A DNA stretch of 64,000 bases from Hortaea werneckii (taxonomy: Eukaryota > Ascomycota > Dothideomycetes > Mycosphaerellales > Teratosphaeriaceae). The DNA lies in contig JBAOKB010000170.1 of NCBI GenBank assembly GCA_037044905.1, positions 496,001 through 560,000 of the forward strand, written 5' to 3'. How positions within the stretch are numbered: position 1 is the first letter of the stretch; every line of letters starts with the position of its first letter. Of this stretch, positions 1 to 10,638 are shown in pieces. Position numbers and translations under genes: made by a program. Below the pieces are notes generated by a model, which saw only the letters and a list, made by a program, of their open reading frames with translations, was not told the DNA's origin and ran no database searches.

Positions 1-609
1 ACTTCCTTGGAATTGATCCATACACTGCAACCGTCATCACACCGCCGGTTGAAGACTCTCAGGAAAGCATCATGGAGTGCGCGAGCAACTACTCGTCACC
101 GTACCGGCCATACTGCGTCAACCAGACTACCACCAATATCTTCGGATGGAACATCGGATACCGATCCCAGTCGTATGTTTACATCACGCCTACCTATCTG
201 CGCCTGTACCTCAACTACTTGTACAACACCTGGAAGGCTCCTGTTGCTCTGACGGAATTTGGTTTCCCCGTCTTTGGCGAAGCCGATAAGCAAAACCTGT
301 CAGATGAGCTGTTCGACACGCCACGTAGCATCTATTACTTGAGCTTTTTGTCTGAAACCCTTAAGGCCATTTGGGAGGATGGAGTTGAAGTCGTTGGAGC
401 ATACGCATGGTCTTTCGCTGATAACTGGGAGTTTGGGGATTACGATCAACACTGTAAGTGAATTCAAGTTCACATCTGACTCAAAACTAAACCAGATTGC
501 TAATCTTCTCGCAGTTGGCATTCAGACCGTAAACCGAACGACGCAGGAACGGGCCTTTAAGAAGAGTTTCTTCGACTTTGTGGACTTCTTCAAGGCGAGA
601 GGAGCATGA
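1..609 (+). CDS. GH1 family beta-glucosidase, 3' part
   Basis: This is the C-terminal part of a glycoside hydrolase family 1 enzyme, which removes beta-linked terminal sugars by a retaining mechanism. The 5' end lies outside the window. The reading frame is open from base 3, and its first residues read FLGIDPYTATVITPP. The nucleophile region is ALTEFGFPVFGE, with the Glu of the TE(N/F)G motif. The C-terminal GH1 block GAYAWSFADNWEFGDYDQH matches the family pattern AWS-x-x-DN-x-EW. One intron spans 454-514 (GTAAGT...GCAG); joining it restores QHFGIQTV, so the exons are 1-453 and 515-609. The Glu acid/base motif would lie upstream and cannot be checked. No signal peptide can be judged. The family call is firm; the substrate (cellobiose, aryl-glucoside or other) is unknown. 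Confidence 0.88.
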
Positions 610-1311
610 GGTGGAACCTGGCAACTTCATCGTCTTGTTGGCAGTGCGTAATGGGGTTGTCAAAAGCCATGATCCAAAGTCATTCACATCTTCACATCAT
701 GAGCTTGTCGTGAAAGAGGTCTTCGCTACTCCTATGTACGACCCTTAACAAGACTATCCGACACTCGGCTATAAGCTTAGTACTGTCTCAGCCCATTAAC
801 TCTATCGACCTCATGATGTACGTCTCCGCATGCAGCTTTCAACTCAATTCGTGGATGTGCGGCGCGGAACCTTGTACAGATTTACTTCCCACTAAGGACC
901 GGTAAAACGTGCGTTCGTTTTCCTCTTTCTACCATTGACTTTGCCTTCCTCCCGTGTGTGATAAACCATCACGTTCGAAAGCGTTCAAACGTCGCTCGTG
1001 AACCGCCTGGATGGTGCTAAATGATTTGCGCCATCGGATCTAAATTCCCAGCAGAGTGTCACTCTAGACCGATCAAGTAAATTTGAAATTCTGGAATCGA
1101 CCACATCTATTATCGTTAAAATTGCACGACTGAGTCTGAACTTATTTAGGGACTATACATGCATGTCGCCTGCCTGCGTAACGCCCTCTGGACTGCTTTG
1201 CATCCAAGCTGGCACAACGCTAATTACAGCGTCATGTTCTGGACTTGGACCATTTCATTCCTTTGTGTAGTTCGAACGAAGACTTCTTTCCCTTCTCACT
1301 GGCCTTCTTGA
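610..1311. other. Intergenic region between GH1 and receptor gene
   Basis: About 700 bases without a supportable gene. It should contain the GH1 3' UTR and the promoter of the receptor gene. All frames are short, and I see no tRNA, repeat or transposon end. Confidence 0.5.
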
Positions 1312-3321
1312 ATGTTTCTGAACGCGATGCGTTGTCTCTCGAATGATCTGCTACTGGTGTTGTTGACACTCACCACCGCTTTCTCCTGGGCGCATCCAGC
1401 TAAAGGTGGATATTTGAAGCATCATGAGTCCCATATCAACCAATTGTCACCACATTCGACAAAGCCTCTGGGGGCACGGCAGTCTTTACCTCAGTGTGTG
1501 GTATGTTATCTTCAAATCACCAATTGGGCTTTCGCGTCTTGCTGACGCTTTCGATAGGACGAGTGTCTTGTAGCTCATATTTCGTCCTCTGAGTGCAGCC
1601 AGGAAGGGAATCGCTGCTGGTGCAGTCAGTCCGAGGTTGCATCTAAAACACAAAGCTGCGTTGTTGTCAATTGCGATATCCATGAGACTATAGGTATATT
1701 CAAACACCCTTGGCCCACGTTCATGCTGACGGTGCAACAGCATACGAGAGACACAAAGCAGATATCTGCCATTTACCTGCCAGAAACAAGTCGCGAGAAC
1801 TTCTTGCAGCAGAATGGTCGCTCTTCGCAGTCGCTTTGTTGGCCGTAATGTTACGACTCGCGGCCAGGTACCTTGGGACTACCACGAGCGGATGGGACGA
1901 TGTTATGCTGCTCGTGTCTATGTCGCTTTTGATAGCCATGATGACACTGCAGACTATGAGTAGGTTGGCATTCTTCAATCGAGCATTTTGATCGGCACGT
2001 ACTGATTGCAATGTGCAGTGGTTAAAAACGGCCTGGGTAAAGGTAAGACGTAAAGGAGTTGTTCCCACGTTTGGTCAGTGCACTCATACTATTCTTGTCA
2101 TTAGACGTATGGACAATACCCAGTGAAAGCATTGATTCGTTTCTACTGGTAAGTGGACACCTTCAGCTCTGGAAGACAATCACAAGAGGGACATTGACAA
2201 AGTCTTCTCGCAGTGTCAATGGATTACCATTCTCCTATACACGCCACAAGTGACTTTCGTGAAATGTAAGCATAACACGAAATACCATATGGGGCTACCA
2301 GCCCTTGCTTACGATTGTCAGTCTCAATTGTCCTTCTTTACTTACGAATATTTCCATCCACTGTCAGCAAAAAGTAAGTTCTGGCCCCGACTCGGATATC
2401 GAACGTCGTAGCTTGACAAGATGCACCAGATTCCGCTTGCTCTGTTGGATAATCGTAGCTGCCGGAGTTGTCTTTATTATCATAGGCCTGGTACGTAAGC
2501 AAATTCATTCCGTGCACATACATGTCTGGCTAACGAAATCTTAAATCTCAGCTCGTCTTCGCATTTGCTTGCCAGCCAGCATCGCTATCGTGGAGCGGAC
2601 TGTATGAGCATAATAAGGACAAATGTCTTCCTCTGCCCGAGTTGTACTATCTCGCCACCTCGATCAATTTATCGACGGATGTGCTCATCTTTGTCATGCC
2701 TATCCCCAAAGTGTTGGTGTCTCTATCCATCGAAAATGCGCGGAACAAAGCTAATTCTTCATCAAGATTGAAACTAGACGCTCTGTCCAGCCGCAACAAG
2801 CTTATCACCTCTATCATGTTCCTACTGGGACTGATGCAAGTGAACCCTGACGGAACTAGAATACGGAAACACCGCTAACTTTTCCCTGCAGTGCCACAGT
2901 CGCTGCTGGCGTCCGCATAGCTTGGGTGCACAAGTTCCTTTACACGACCAACTTCACCTACGAAAATGCCGAGTTCGATGTGCTATACTTCGTCGAGATA
3001 TCCATTGGCGTAACGTGTGCTTGTGTACCCTCGTGTGCACGACTAGCGCGGAAGACTTGGAGGAAAATGAGAGGCTATGACGACTCCCATCCAGCTTCAG
3101 TCGATACATTCCAGGCCTCGGGAGGTGGGAGTCGAGGTGGACACGGCGGTATCCAGATCTCGCAGAGCTTTTCGCAGAAGAGAGCCACAGGCATCCAAGC
3201 TGTCTCTCGCAACGCAGAAGACGAAGTGGAGCTTATTAATACTGCATTGGGTCTCCGCCCTGATCATGGGAAGGTGAAGTACAGTGTGAAAGTAGAGCAT
3301 GCTGCTGCAAATCAGATGTGA
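1312..3321 (+). CDS. CFEM-domain Pth11-like seven-transmembrane receptor
   Basis: A fungal-specific receptor-like membrane protein with a secreted CFEM domain fused to a rhodopsin-type 7TM core, the architecture of Pth11-class GPCRs. My model has ten exons: 1312-1500, 1558-1693, 1741-1959, 2019-2042, 2105-2148, 2214-2265, 2322-2373, 2430-2490, 2552-2835 and 2892-3321, giving 496 residues. Residues 1-26 are a signal peptide. The CFEM domain has its eight cysteines at residues 62, 66, 76, 83, 85, 97, 102 and 118, and the last gap (15 residues) fits the family. Seven hydrophobic segments follow, with conserved pieces such as SGWDDVMLL, KFSIVLLYLRIFPS and YLATSINLSTDVLIFVMPIPK. A Gly/Ser-rich cytoplasmic tail closes the protein. 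All junctions keep frame. The intron at 2836-2891 is GC-AG. The role (surface or nutrient sensing in this class) is inferred; no ligand is known. Confidence 0.85.
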
Positions 3322-3841
3322 GATCCTCTGTGGCCGCCGTAGCAGAGCTGTAAACATGTTCCCGAGGGAACTGGAAAAGTACTGGAAAGAATATATCAAG
3401 GCCTTTTGTCTATGATAATGGTGCGATTGACATAAACCTCGCATTGTTTCTGCGTCATATGTCTGTGTACACTGCACAGCATTTGAGGCCGTCTTGAAAC
3501 TGAGGGGTCTGTTGTTCCTTATGGAACTTCTCTAGCATGTCCGACAATGATGCGCGTGATGTGAAGCAAGTGGTATGTGTCCGCTCCGAGCTTCCGAAGT
3601 TCCGTAGCCGGTTATAACGCCCTCCCCCAGAAGCGATGTGAAAAGGAAGTAAATGGTGCATTGCGGATGAGCTCCGCACACGGATAGAGGAGACTACCTT
3701 GTAAAACACCATTTCCGACCAACCGAATCGGTTGGACTTTTTACAAGCCGGCGCACTTATAAGGCCACGTACTTCCCCAAATACTTGCAGACCTGCTCCC
3801 ACCATCCAAAGTCCACTGTTCCCTCTAAGTACTGGATCAAT
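3322..3841. other. Intergenic region
   Basis: About 520 bases holding the receptor 3' UTR and the promoter of the decarboxylase. The frames on either strand here are short and show no family resemblance. Confidence 0.5.
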
Positions 3842-4924
3842 ATGCTGGGTAAAATCGCACTAGAAGAGGCCTTCGCGCTTCCTCGCATGAAAGAACAGAC
3901 CGAACGTTGGGCGAGCCTGTTCGCCGTCGATGGGCAGAAGCACGCCCGCGAGGTGACAGACATTGCTGAGATTCGGACGAATTATATGGATGAGTACGGT
4001 GTCGGCTATCAAATCCTCTCCTACACCGCCCCTGGCGTGCAAGACATCTATGATCCTAAAGAAGCACATGCGTTTGCTCGAGAGATCAACGATTATGCTG
4101 CAGAGCAGATCAAGGGCAAGGAAGATCGGTTTGGTTGCTTCGCGTGGGTGTCTCATGCTTTGAATCGATCTGATTGCGGCTGACAGGATTTTCTTAGCAC
4201 GCTGTCCATGCATCATCCGTCAGAAGCAGCGGCAGAGCTCGAACGCTGTGTGTTGGAACTCGGCTTCAAAGGTGCACTGGTGAACGACACTCAGCGAACT
4301 GGTCACGATGGCGATGATATGATCTTCTATGACGGGCCGGAATGGGACCTCTTCTGGGAGACGTGTACGAAGCTAGACGTTCCATTTTACCTGCACCCAC
4401 GGAATCCCACGGGCACTATGTTCGAAAAGCTGTGGAAAGACAGGAAATGGCTGATCGGGCCACCACTGTCGTTCGCACAAGGGGTCGGGCTATCAATGCT
4501 TGGAATGGTAACAAACGGCGTCTTTGACCGACATCCCGATCTCCAGATCATCATCGGCCATCTCGGTGAGCACATCCCGCCAGATCTTTGGCGCATCGAT
4601 CATTGGTTCGAAGATATCAAGAAGCCCCTAGGCATGGCGGCCCAGTGCAAGAAGACTATTCGTGACTACTTTGCACAGAATATTTGGATCACCACTTCTG
4701 GGAATTTCTCTTCGCCTCTCTTGCAGCTGTGCATGACGGAGGTTAGCGCTGATCGGATCCTATTCAGCATTGACTATCCTTTCGAGCAATTCGAAGACGC
4801 ATGTGTCTGGTTCGATAACGTGGAGTTGAACAAGATAGACAAGCTGAAGATAGGAAGGGAGAATGCGAAGAAGCTATTCAAGCTGGGAAGATACAAGGAC
4901 AGCGAGGCTCAGCTGAAGAGATAG
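3842..4924 (+). CDS. 2,3-dihydroxybenzoate decarboxylase-like amidohydrolase
   Basis: A metal-dependent, amidohydrolase-2 family enzyme of the ACMSD / gamma-resorcylate decarboxylase group. These non-oxidatively decarboxylate hydroxybenzoates in cytosolic aromatic catabolism. It starts at the first ATG (3842), giving MLGKIALEEAFALPR, the usual N-terminus of the fungal dihydroxybenzoate decarboxylases. Exons are 3842-4143 and 4198-4924; splicing the 54-nt intron restores GCFATLSMHHPSEAA and gives 342 residues, the normal family length. Visible active-site blocks are YLHPRNP (metal His), GHLGEHIPP (His) and ILFSIDYPFEQ (metal Asp). The first metal motif reads E-x-A rather than E-x-H. The stop lies 24 bases from the stop of the convergent PP2C gene. 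Substrate preference cannot be read from sequence. Confidence 0.87.
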
Positions 4925-4948
4925 TTACCTCTGTAGCATGTTCAGCGT

Positions 4949-6634
4949 CTATCGCCGCCTGGCTCTGGGGTCTTCGGCTTCCTGCTTCCTGTAGTCTCTT
5001 TGTTCTTTGGTGCCTATAGATCCGCCACCACCCTCACTACGCCTCTCCCAACCACCGAGCCTCACGACCAGCGCCGTCGCATTGTCAGCGCTCTGTGCAA
5101 CTTCGACAGCAAAATCCGTTAGATCTTTGGCTGCTTGAGCTGGAGTCTTCGCTTCCTTGATGATGTCGACAATTTCCTGATCGGACAGGACGCTTGAAAT
5201 GCCATCCGACATCAAGACAACAAATGCGTACTCCGCAGGCCCGAGATCTGCTTTGACAATCTGAGGCTCTGCTGAGACACCTATGCGTTTGCTGCCGACA
5301 TCGCCGAATGATCTCGTGTTTGCTAAACCGCCAATACGCTCTTCACCAAAGCTGTCAGTGACAAATGTTGCAGCGTACCTCCGCAGTCTGGAAGCTTCGA
5401 CTGGCGCGTCAGGATGGTGGTTGGTCGTGAGAGGCACGGGCTTTCCGTCGCTGGTTCGACTAAGCAATATCCTCGTGTCGCCCACATGTGCTGCTATCAG
5501 GGTGGAGGGAGCAGCTGGGTGCCAAAATGGTACTGCCGTTGGTGTGCTGATCATGGCAACGGAGGCCGTGGACCCGCCCTGAAACCGCGTCGATCCGCCA
5601 ATTGGGGCACTAAGGTCAGGTGATGAATTCGGTCGTTGCGGACGATGAAGCAGGTTCTGTGACGCCGGACGCTCTGGATGGAATAGCATGTCGTTGTCGT
5701 TGATGGGTTTGTCACTGAGGACGGGGTCGTCTGCAGGATTGGTGGTGTTGCTGCTGTCCTGCTGCGAATGCTTGCTCGCTTGCGCGGCGGTGAAGTCCAG
5801 ATCAGCCTTTAGAAAGGCATAGGTCAAGACCGTCTCCACAGAACTGTTGTTGAGAGTCTCGGGCGGCTCAGGGCCGGTATGGTTCATGACGGCCGGGAAA
5901 TACTCAGGCTTGAAGCGTTTGAAGTAGCCACCTACAGTCTCCTTCCAGCTCGAAACCAGGCTTTTCTGCAAGTCTTCGGCATCCTGTTCGCCCATGACAC
6001 CTCCCTCCGAGTCCAACGAGGAAGCGTCTGCCGAGCTTCCACGCTGCAGGCTGCTTTCCATGCCAAAGAGCAATGCGGCCTCCTCCACATAGCCATGCAA
6101 TCGGTCCCTCAGGAATTCGGAGCACTCGGTTCCTCCATGACCATCAAAGACACCGAAGTAGAAAACCTGCGGATCGCCGCTCTCACTCTTCGCCGCTTCT
6201 CCAGGCATCTCGCTGCCAGGACGTCGGCTTAGGCTGACTGGCCGGCGTTTGGCGAAGGCTGGAATTTCAATTGTGCCTGCTTGATAGGTGTCCTCATTGT
6301 GCGGTCTGCTGCCTCTGCTCACGCCAGCTCCGAAGTGGTGTTTGGCATTCCTGATGGGGATCCGCACAATAGTCGTATCGCGACTGCTCGGGTTCTGGGC
6401 GAACTGGGCTGCGCGGCTCGAGGGTCCAGAGTGCGGCTGTGATTCATCGCGGGGGAGCCGATGGGATGGCGACCGATCAGGTGACAGGGACGAGGAAGGC
6501 AGGTGCGTAACAAAGTAATCATGAAAGGCACGTCGCTGCGCGATACTGGCCCTCGGTCGAGCGGTAGAAAAGGACTCGTCTAGGATGGCTTGAAGGGCGG
6601 CGCGGACGCTGTACGGCCGACCGAAGTGTGGCAT
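4949..6634 (-). CDS. PPM/PP2C-type protein phosphatase, probably mitochondrial (Ptc6-like)
   Basis: A Mg/Mn-dependent serine/threonine phosphatase of 561 residues in one uninterrupted frame. The N-terminus is Arg/Ser/Ala-rich with few acidic residues, fitting a mitochondrial presequence. PP2C motifs appear in order: SRPHNEDTYQAG (about residue 107), FYFGVFDGHGG (about 160, metal Asp), HVGDTRILLSR (about 385), GGLANTRSFGD (about 435), FVVLMSDGISSVLSDQE (about 473) and SADNATALVVRLGGW near the end. A long Ser/Asn/Pro-rich insertion separates the second and third motifs, as in fungal relatives. The closest known type is yeast Ptc6, linked to mitochondrial (pyruvate dehydrogenase) dephosphorylation and mitophagy; that assignment rests on overall resemblance. 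The gene is convergent with the decarboxylase gene. Confidence 0.85.
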   Translation of the reverse strand: MPHFGRPYSVRAALQAILDESFSTARPRASIAQRRAFHDYFVTHLPSSSLSPDRSPSHRLPRDESQPHSGPSSRAAQFAQNPSSRDTTIVRIPIRNAKHHFGAGVSRGSRPHNEDTYQAGTIEIPAFAKRRPVSLSRRPGSEMPGEAAKSESGDPQVFYFGVFDGHGGTECSEFLRDRLHGYVEEAALLFGMESSLQRGSSADASSLDSEGGVMGEQDAEDLQKSLVSSWKETVGGYFKRFKPEYFPAVMNHTGPEPPETLNNSSVETVLTYAFLKADLDFTAAQASKHSQQDSSNTTNPADDPVLSDKPINDNDMLFHPERPASQNLLHRPQRPNSSPDLSAPIGGSTRFQGGSTASVAMISTPTAVPFWHPAAPSTLIAAHVGDTRILLSRTSDGKPVPLTTNHHPDAPVEASRLRRYAATFVTDSFGEERIGGLANTRSFGDVGSKRIGVSAEPQIVKADLGPAEYAFVVLMSDGISSVLSDQEIVDIIKEAKTPAQAAKDLTDFAVEVAQSADNATALVVRLGGWERRSEGGGGSIGTKEQRDYRKQEAEDPRARRR

Positions 6635-7242
6635 GATGAGGATAGAAGATTGAACTAGCGATACGTTAGGATCGTCCTCGTTATCGGTGGCGCGCTCAGG
6701 CGCGCGGTTGTGGTCCTATGATCACAGCATTAATGCACATTGCGGCCGAGGTGGTGCTGAAGGAGCAGCGGAAGCAGCGCGGGGGGACCTTCCGAGCTTC
6801 CCCAGATGTCGGCTTGCCGGGCGAGCCGGGCTTAAGCCTTACCGTGCGCCGAGGCGACATACTGTCTACGTTGAAAAGCGAATTACTGGGGACACTTCTC
6901 GAATGCCTATGCTTAAGTCCGTCTCATGTTTCTAGCGTATACGAAGTGTCGAACATGCTAAAGACCTCACGATGACTTCACACGAACAGATTGAGAACCA
7001 CTTCGAAATATACATGCGTACATTTAATGTGATGTACGTATATACACACCGTACCCGGGAATGTACATATCCATATGTCGTTCTTGGATCTTAAAAAGAT
7101 GTCAGGGGCTGTCAATTGATCGTCTCGACGAGTACATAGATCATTCGATGAGATTCTTTGGCGTTGAGACTGCCCTTTGACATCAATGCACAAAATCCCC
7201 CATCACATCAGGCAACCCAATGTGCTAATTCGCCATGATGCT
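6635..7242. other. Intergenic region upstream of PP2C
   Basis: About 600 bases between the PP2C start and the feruloyl esterase stop. It should carry the PP2C promoter. The short frames present do not resemble proteins. Confidence 0.45.
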
Positions 7243-9041
7243 TTACGGCACGCACTTCCACGCTTCTGGCTTTTTGTAATTCTCCGGATCAATGCAGACA
7301 TTCCGCAGTGGGAACTTGCAGTGCTTCCTCTGGAAATCAATTCCAAGGCTTGGCGTATCCTGTGCTCAGTGTCAGCAGTTGAGCAGAACCCCCAGTCAGA
7401 GAGCATGTCATCAAGCTTACATTCACAAACTTGGTCCCAGTGACGGTTTCGGGTCCATTACCGTTCTCGACCCAGTCCACGATCCTCATCAGTACGTTGT
7501 GCTGCGGATCATTCGTTGCATTCGGAGCGCCACTGGCACCCTGCCCGATCTGCCATGCACCTTCGCCACCGCTGCAGTGGCCCATGCCGCTGATGCGGAA
7601 AAAGCGATAAAAGTCATCGAGTTCACTCGGCGGCATACCCATGGTGGTAACGACATGTTCGTAGTACCGTGGTGAGTTGTCTGACGAGATAATGGCATCT
7701 GCAAGGCCATGATACTGCAGAATCTTGCCTCCTCGGCTTTGGAAGGGCGACAGATCGCCATTCCAAGTCGAGATGTTATAAGGATCTACCTCAGCAGCGT
7801 AAGCAGCAAGTTGTACTGTCAAGTTATCGGCTTGCCAGGTAGTGTCATTGAGGATTGCATAGCGCATCCAATCCACAGTGTACTGGAAAGGCTGGCCGTT
7901 GTAGTAAATGTACGGAGCAACGAGCTCGGAGCCCGGTTGCATCCGGGGGTAATTAGGCTGCCGTTGACACCATAGTAAGGCTCGAAGACTTGGCGAACGG
8001 TTTGGACTTGAGCTGAAGTTAGGCATCCGGTGCTGTTACTAGAGGGGCACTGAAGCGTGTCTGGACGGTAATAACAGAGGTCCGGGTCTTCCAGGATGCC
8101 GTCTTCAACGCCATCTCTTTTGTCGCACTGCCTGAGGATGTCTTCATGAACGAGAGCCCAGTCCGCCGGACTGAGCCATGTAGCCGATGTGCTGGATCCG
8201 GTAATCGGCACTAAATCACATCAGCGGATTGCGTCTCTACTCAGCAGGAGTGATCTTACGAAAATGTCCCGACCACGACGAAAGATTGTTGAAAGCCAAA
8301 GCAGGCGCGCCAGCAACAATACCGTCAAAGTCTTCAGGAAAATCTTGAGCCGATTTGAAGCCCTGACGACCACCCGTAGAGCAACCCAGATAGTCTTTCA
8401 GTTCACATCAAGTCAGCGTGGCTTCGCATGATACTATTTGGTTTTCTCGTACATGATTTATGATGCTCTTTCTCGTAATATGCTTTGGTGATCTCTTTGC
8501 CAACAATCACTCCTGTATGGACAGAGCGATATGCAAAGTCCGCCACAACTTCTGTGTTCTGGTAGAAGGCTTCGCCGGAAGTCCCATTGTGCCCATTGTT
8601 GGCACCTACAGAGGCAAATCCGAGACTAGTAGCGTAAGCTATGTCGCTGTATGAGATGCAGCCATTGGTGCCGCCATTGCCGGTAGACAAAAAGCGACCA
8701 GTCCAATTTGTCGGCAACCATGCTTCCATAGTAATGTTAGAGATCGGACTGCTCCTCACAAACATGGCCACGCGGCATAGATCTACAGGCACGACCTGTG
8801 AACGTCCGCTGCATGTTTCGAGATCTTCACGTTGGTTTATGGTCAGGTTAGTCCCAGCTGGAACGTATTGGGCGAAGTTGACCGTGACATCCTCTGTCGA
8901 ATGAAATGATTCAAGAAGGGATTCGCAAGCTGCCTCCGGATGGTGAGCGTTGTCCAGACCCAGGCCCTGGGCTGCTGACGCGAGGAGCAAAAAGTAAGAA
9001 GTATTGAGGCTCAACATCATTGCGGTATGGAAACAAGACAA
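7243..9041 (-). CDS. Tannase/feruloyl esterase family secreted enzyme, one frameshift
   Basis: A secreted serine esterase that would release ferulate or gallate esters from plant material. Exons on the minus strand are 9041-8453, 8394-8260, 8210-7421 and 7359-7243; all three introns are GT-AG and restore conserved sequence. The N-terminus has a signal peptide (MMLSLNTSYFLLLASAAQG; start at 9041 or 9020). The nucleophile motif is YYLGCSTGGRQGF, the acid Asp lies in HGLADAIISSDNS and the His in ISGMGHCSGGEGAW. The C-terminus has the family cysteines (HCKFPLRN, WKCVP). Near 7951, in exon 3, the frame must jump: VNGSLI is followed in another frame by YPRMQPGSELV. One lost T in an ATT run explains it. 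Because the rest is well conserved, a consensus indel or a very young pseudogene is likely. Confidence 0.82.
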
Positions 9042-9796
9042 CCGGGCGACGTGGAGTCTCTTCTCAATGTCGTGGCATTACCCCAGACTTTAAACGTCTG
9101 GCTTCTGCCTACGTTTCATATCCTGGCTTGCCGTGGACGGAGAAGCAGATAGCTTGAAGCCCAAGCATGGCCCGTACACAACCGAGGGTTTGAGGTGTGC
9201 ATACCCGAGCACCGGCTACCTTTGACGGCAGTGGTGAAAGAGGCATTGACCTGAGCCGGTCAATGCAGCCTGCCAGTTATGCCACCGTTGGAGATGGCGA
9301 TGGCGCGGTGGATAAAACTGGGACTGTGTAGGGCCGAAATGGCCTCCAGCAACTGCCGTGAGGAGAAAATGCGGAGGCGGGTGGGAATGTGTTAACCGCA
9401 CTATCGACCGTGTTTCATGTATGAATAGTCTTTCTTCCTCGAGACGTTTGACTCCAGCATCGTGGCTTCGTGTCATCAAGCGCATCGACGGTGCTGAGGA
9501 TATCGAACTTCCATACAGAACAACAAGATTCAATGTTGCTTTATGTAGAGCTGGCATGATCAAAGTTCTCTCTCCCTTGAGCTACCTAGGTATTGACGAT
9601 TTTGGAATCCTCAGGCACTTTACACCTGCGGGTGCCCTGAGCAGGTGGAACCTTTAGAAGCTCCACCCGGGCCAGTCTTACACATCAGATTATTGTGTCG
9701 ATATCATGGCGTAGCATCCCATTATTGACATTCCCATCTCCAATTTATGATACAACATTGCGGAAAGACAAGACTACTTTGTAGATCTTCTTCAAG
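9042..9796. other. Intergenic region between divergent genes
   Basis: About 750 bases separating the feruloyl esterase start from the 2EXR-like start; presumably both promoters. No coding or repeat signal was recognised. Confidence 0.45.
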
Positions 9797-10592
9797 ATGG
9801 GCCTGCTAGACTTACCAGCCGAGCTTCGCCTCTCAATCTACGAGCTCCTGCTCGGTGGCCGTACTATCCATATAGGAGATCCCTCTATCCGGCCAGCACA
9901 GATCAAGATGGCTTCTTCCTTTGCGAGGCCAAACAGCAGACATGGACCTTCGGAGCCGCGACATCCAGTCGATTGCAGAAGTCTTCACGCATCGTCACCT
10001 CGGTTGTAGTAAAAGACCAGCATTCCACAAGGACGAACTAAGCATACTATGTGTCTGTCGACAAATCCATGAAGAAGCGGCGTTGATACCCTTTAGCAGC
10101 AACGTCTTCGCAGTGAGTGCGCCTCGCCTAATAACGAAGCTACGAGATCAGTGCACTCCCGCTCAACGGGAGGCGATTTCCCATCTCCTTCTTTACCAGA
10201 CGAACCATAGGAAGTATTGGCGAACGCCTGATCATCCTACAACCCAACCGCCTCTCCGTGGTACCCTTCCTAGATTGAGCAGCTTGTCACTCTACCTTGA
10301 AACATGTCCTTCGGATCTAGGAGCAAGTAGTGGTCACTTCCACATAGGCAGGACTGCGGCCAACGCTGGAATCAATGCTCCTGGCGAACTAGACGAGGTG
10401 TTTGGTGTTGCGCACGAGCTCACATCCGGGAGCCTCAAGGAAGTCAATGTGAACGTAGTCGACACTACCTGGCTAGATGAGTATCGGACGGGGAATTCCG
10501 CTTGTGCAGATCTTGATGAGAAGGTAGTAGAGGAGTGGAAGGCGAGTATGAAAAGACGCATGCTTGAGACTGGCATAGCGCCGAAGGTTTGA
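9797..10592 (+). CDS. 2EXR/F-box-like hypothetical protein, apparently frameshifted twice
   Basis: This belongs to an abundant fungal group of unknown function that starts with a short F-box-like helix: MGLLDLPAELRLSIYELLLGG. Three frames are needed to follow the family-like sequence. The first frame runs to about 9900. The second reads DGFFLCEAKQQTWTFG to about 10030. The third reads DELSILCVCRQIHEEAALI and continues to the stop at 10592. Each jump equals one missing base. An alternative with two introns (about 9855-9900 and about 9990-10050) also keeps frame but removes family-like sequence, so I favour indels. No catalytic motif is present. The gene is convergent with PSD1, with 46 bases between stops. 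Confidence 0.5.
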
Positions 10593-10638
10593 AGGCCGAA
10601 TTCGAGTTTCAGTGCTGGTACAGGAAGGCTCCGTTTTC

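Noticed and set aside
7360..7420. Reading through the last feruloyl esterase intron to a stop at 7337
   Set aside because: Splicing instead restores the conserved Cys-containing C-terminus (HCKFPLRN, WKCVP), so read-through is unlikely.
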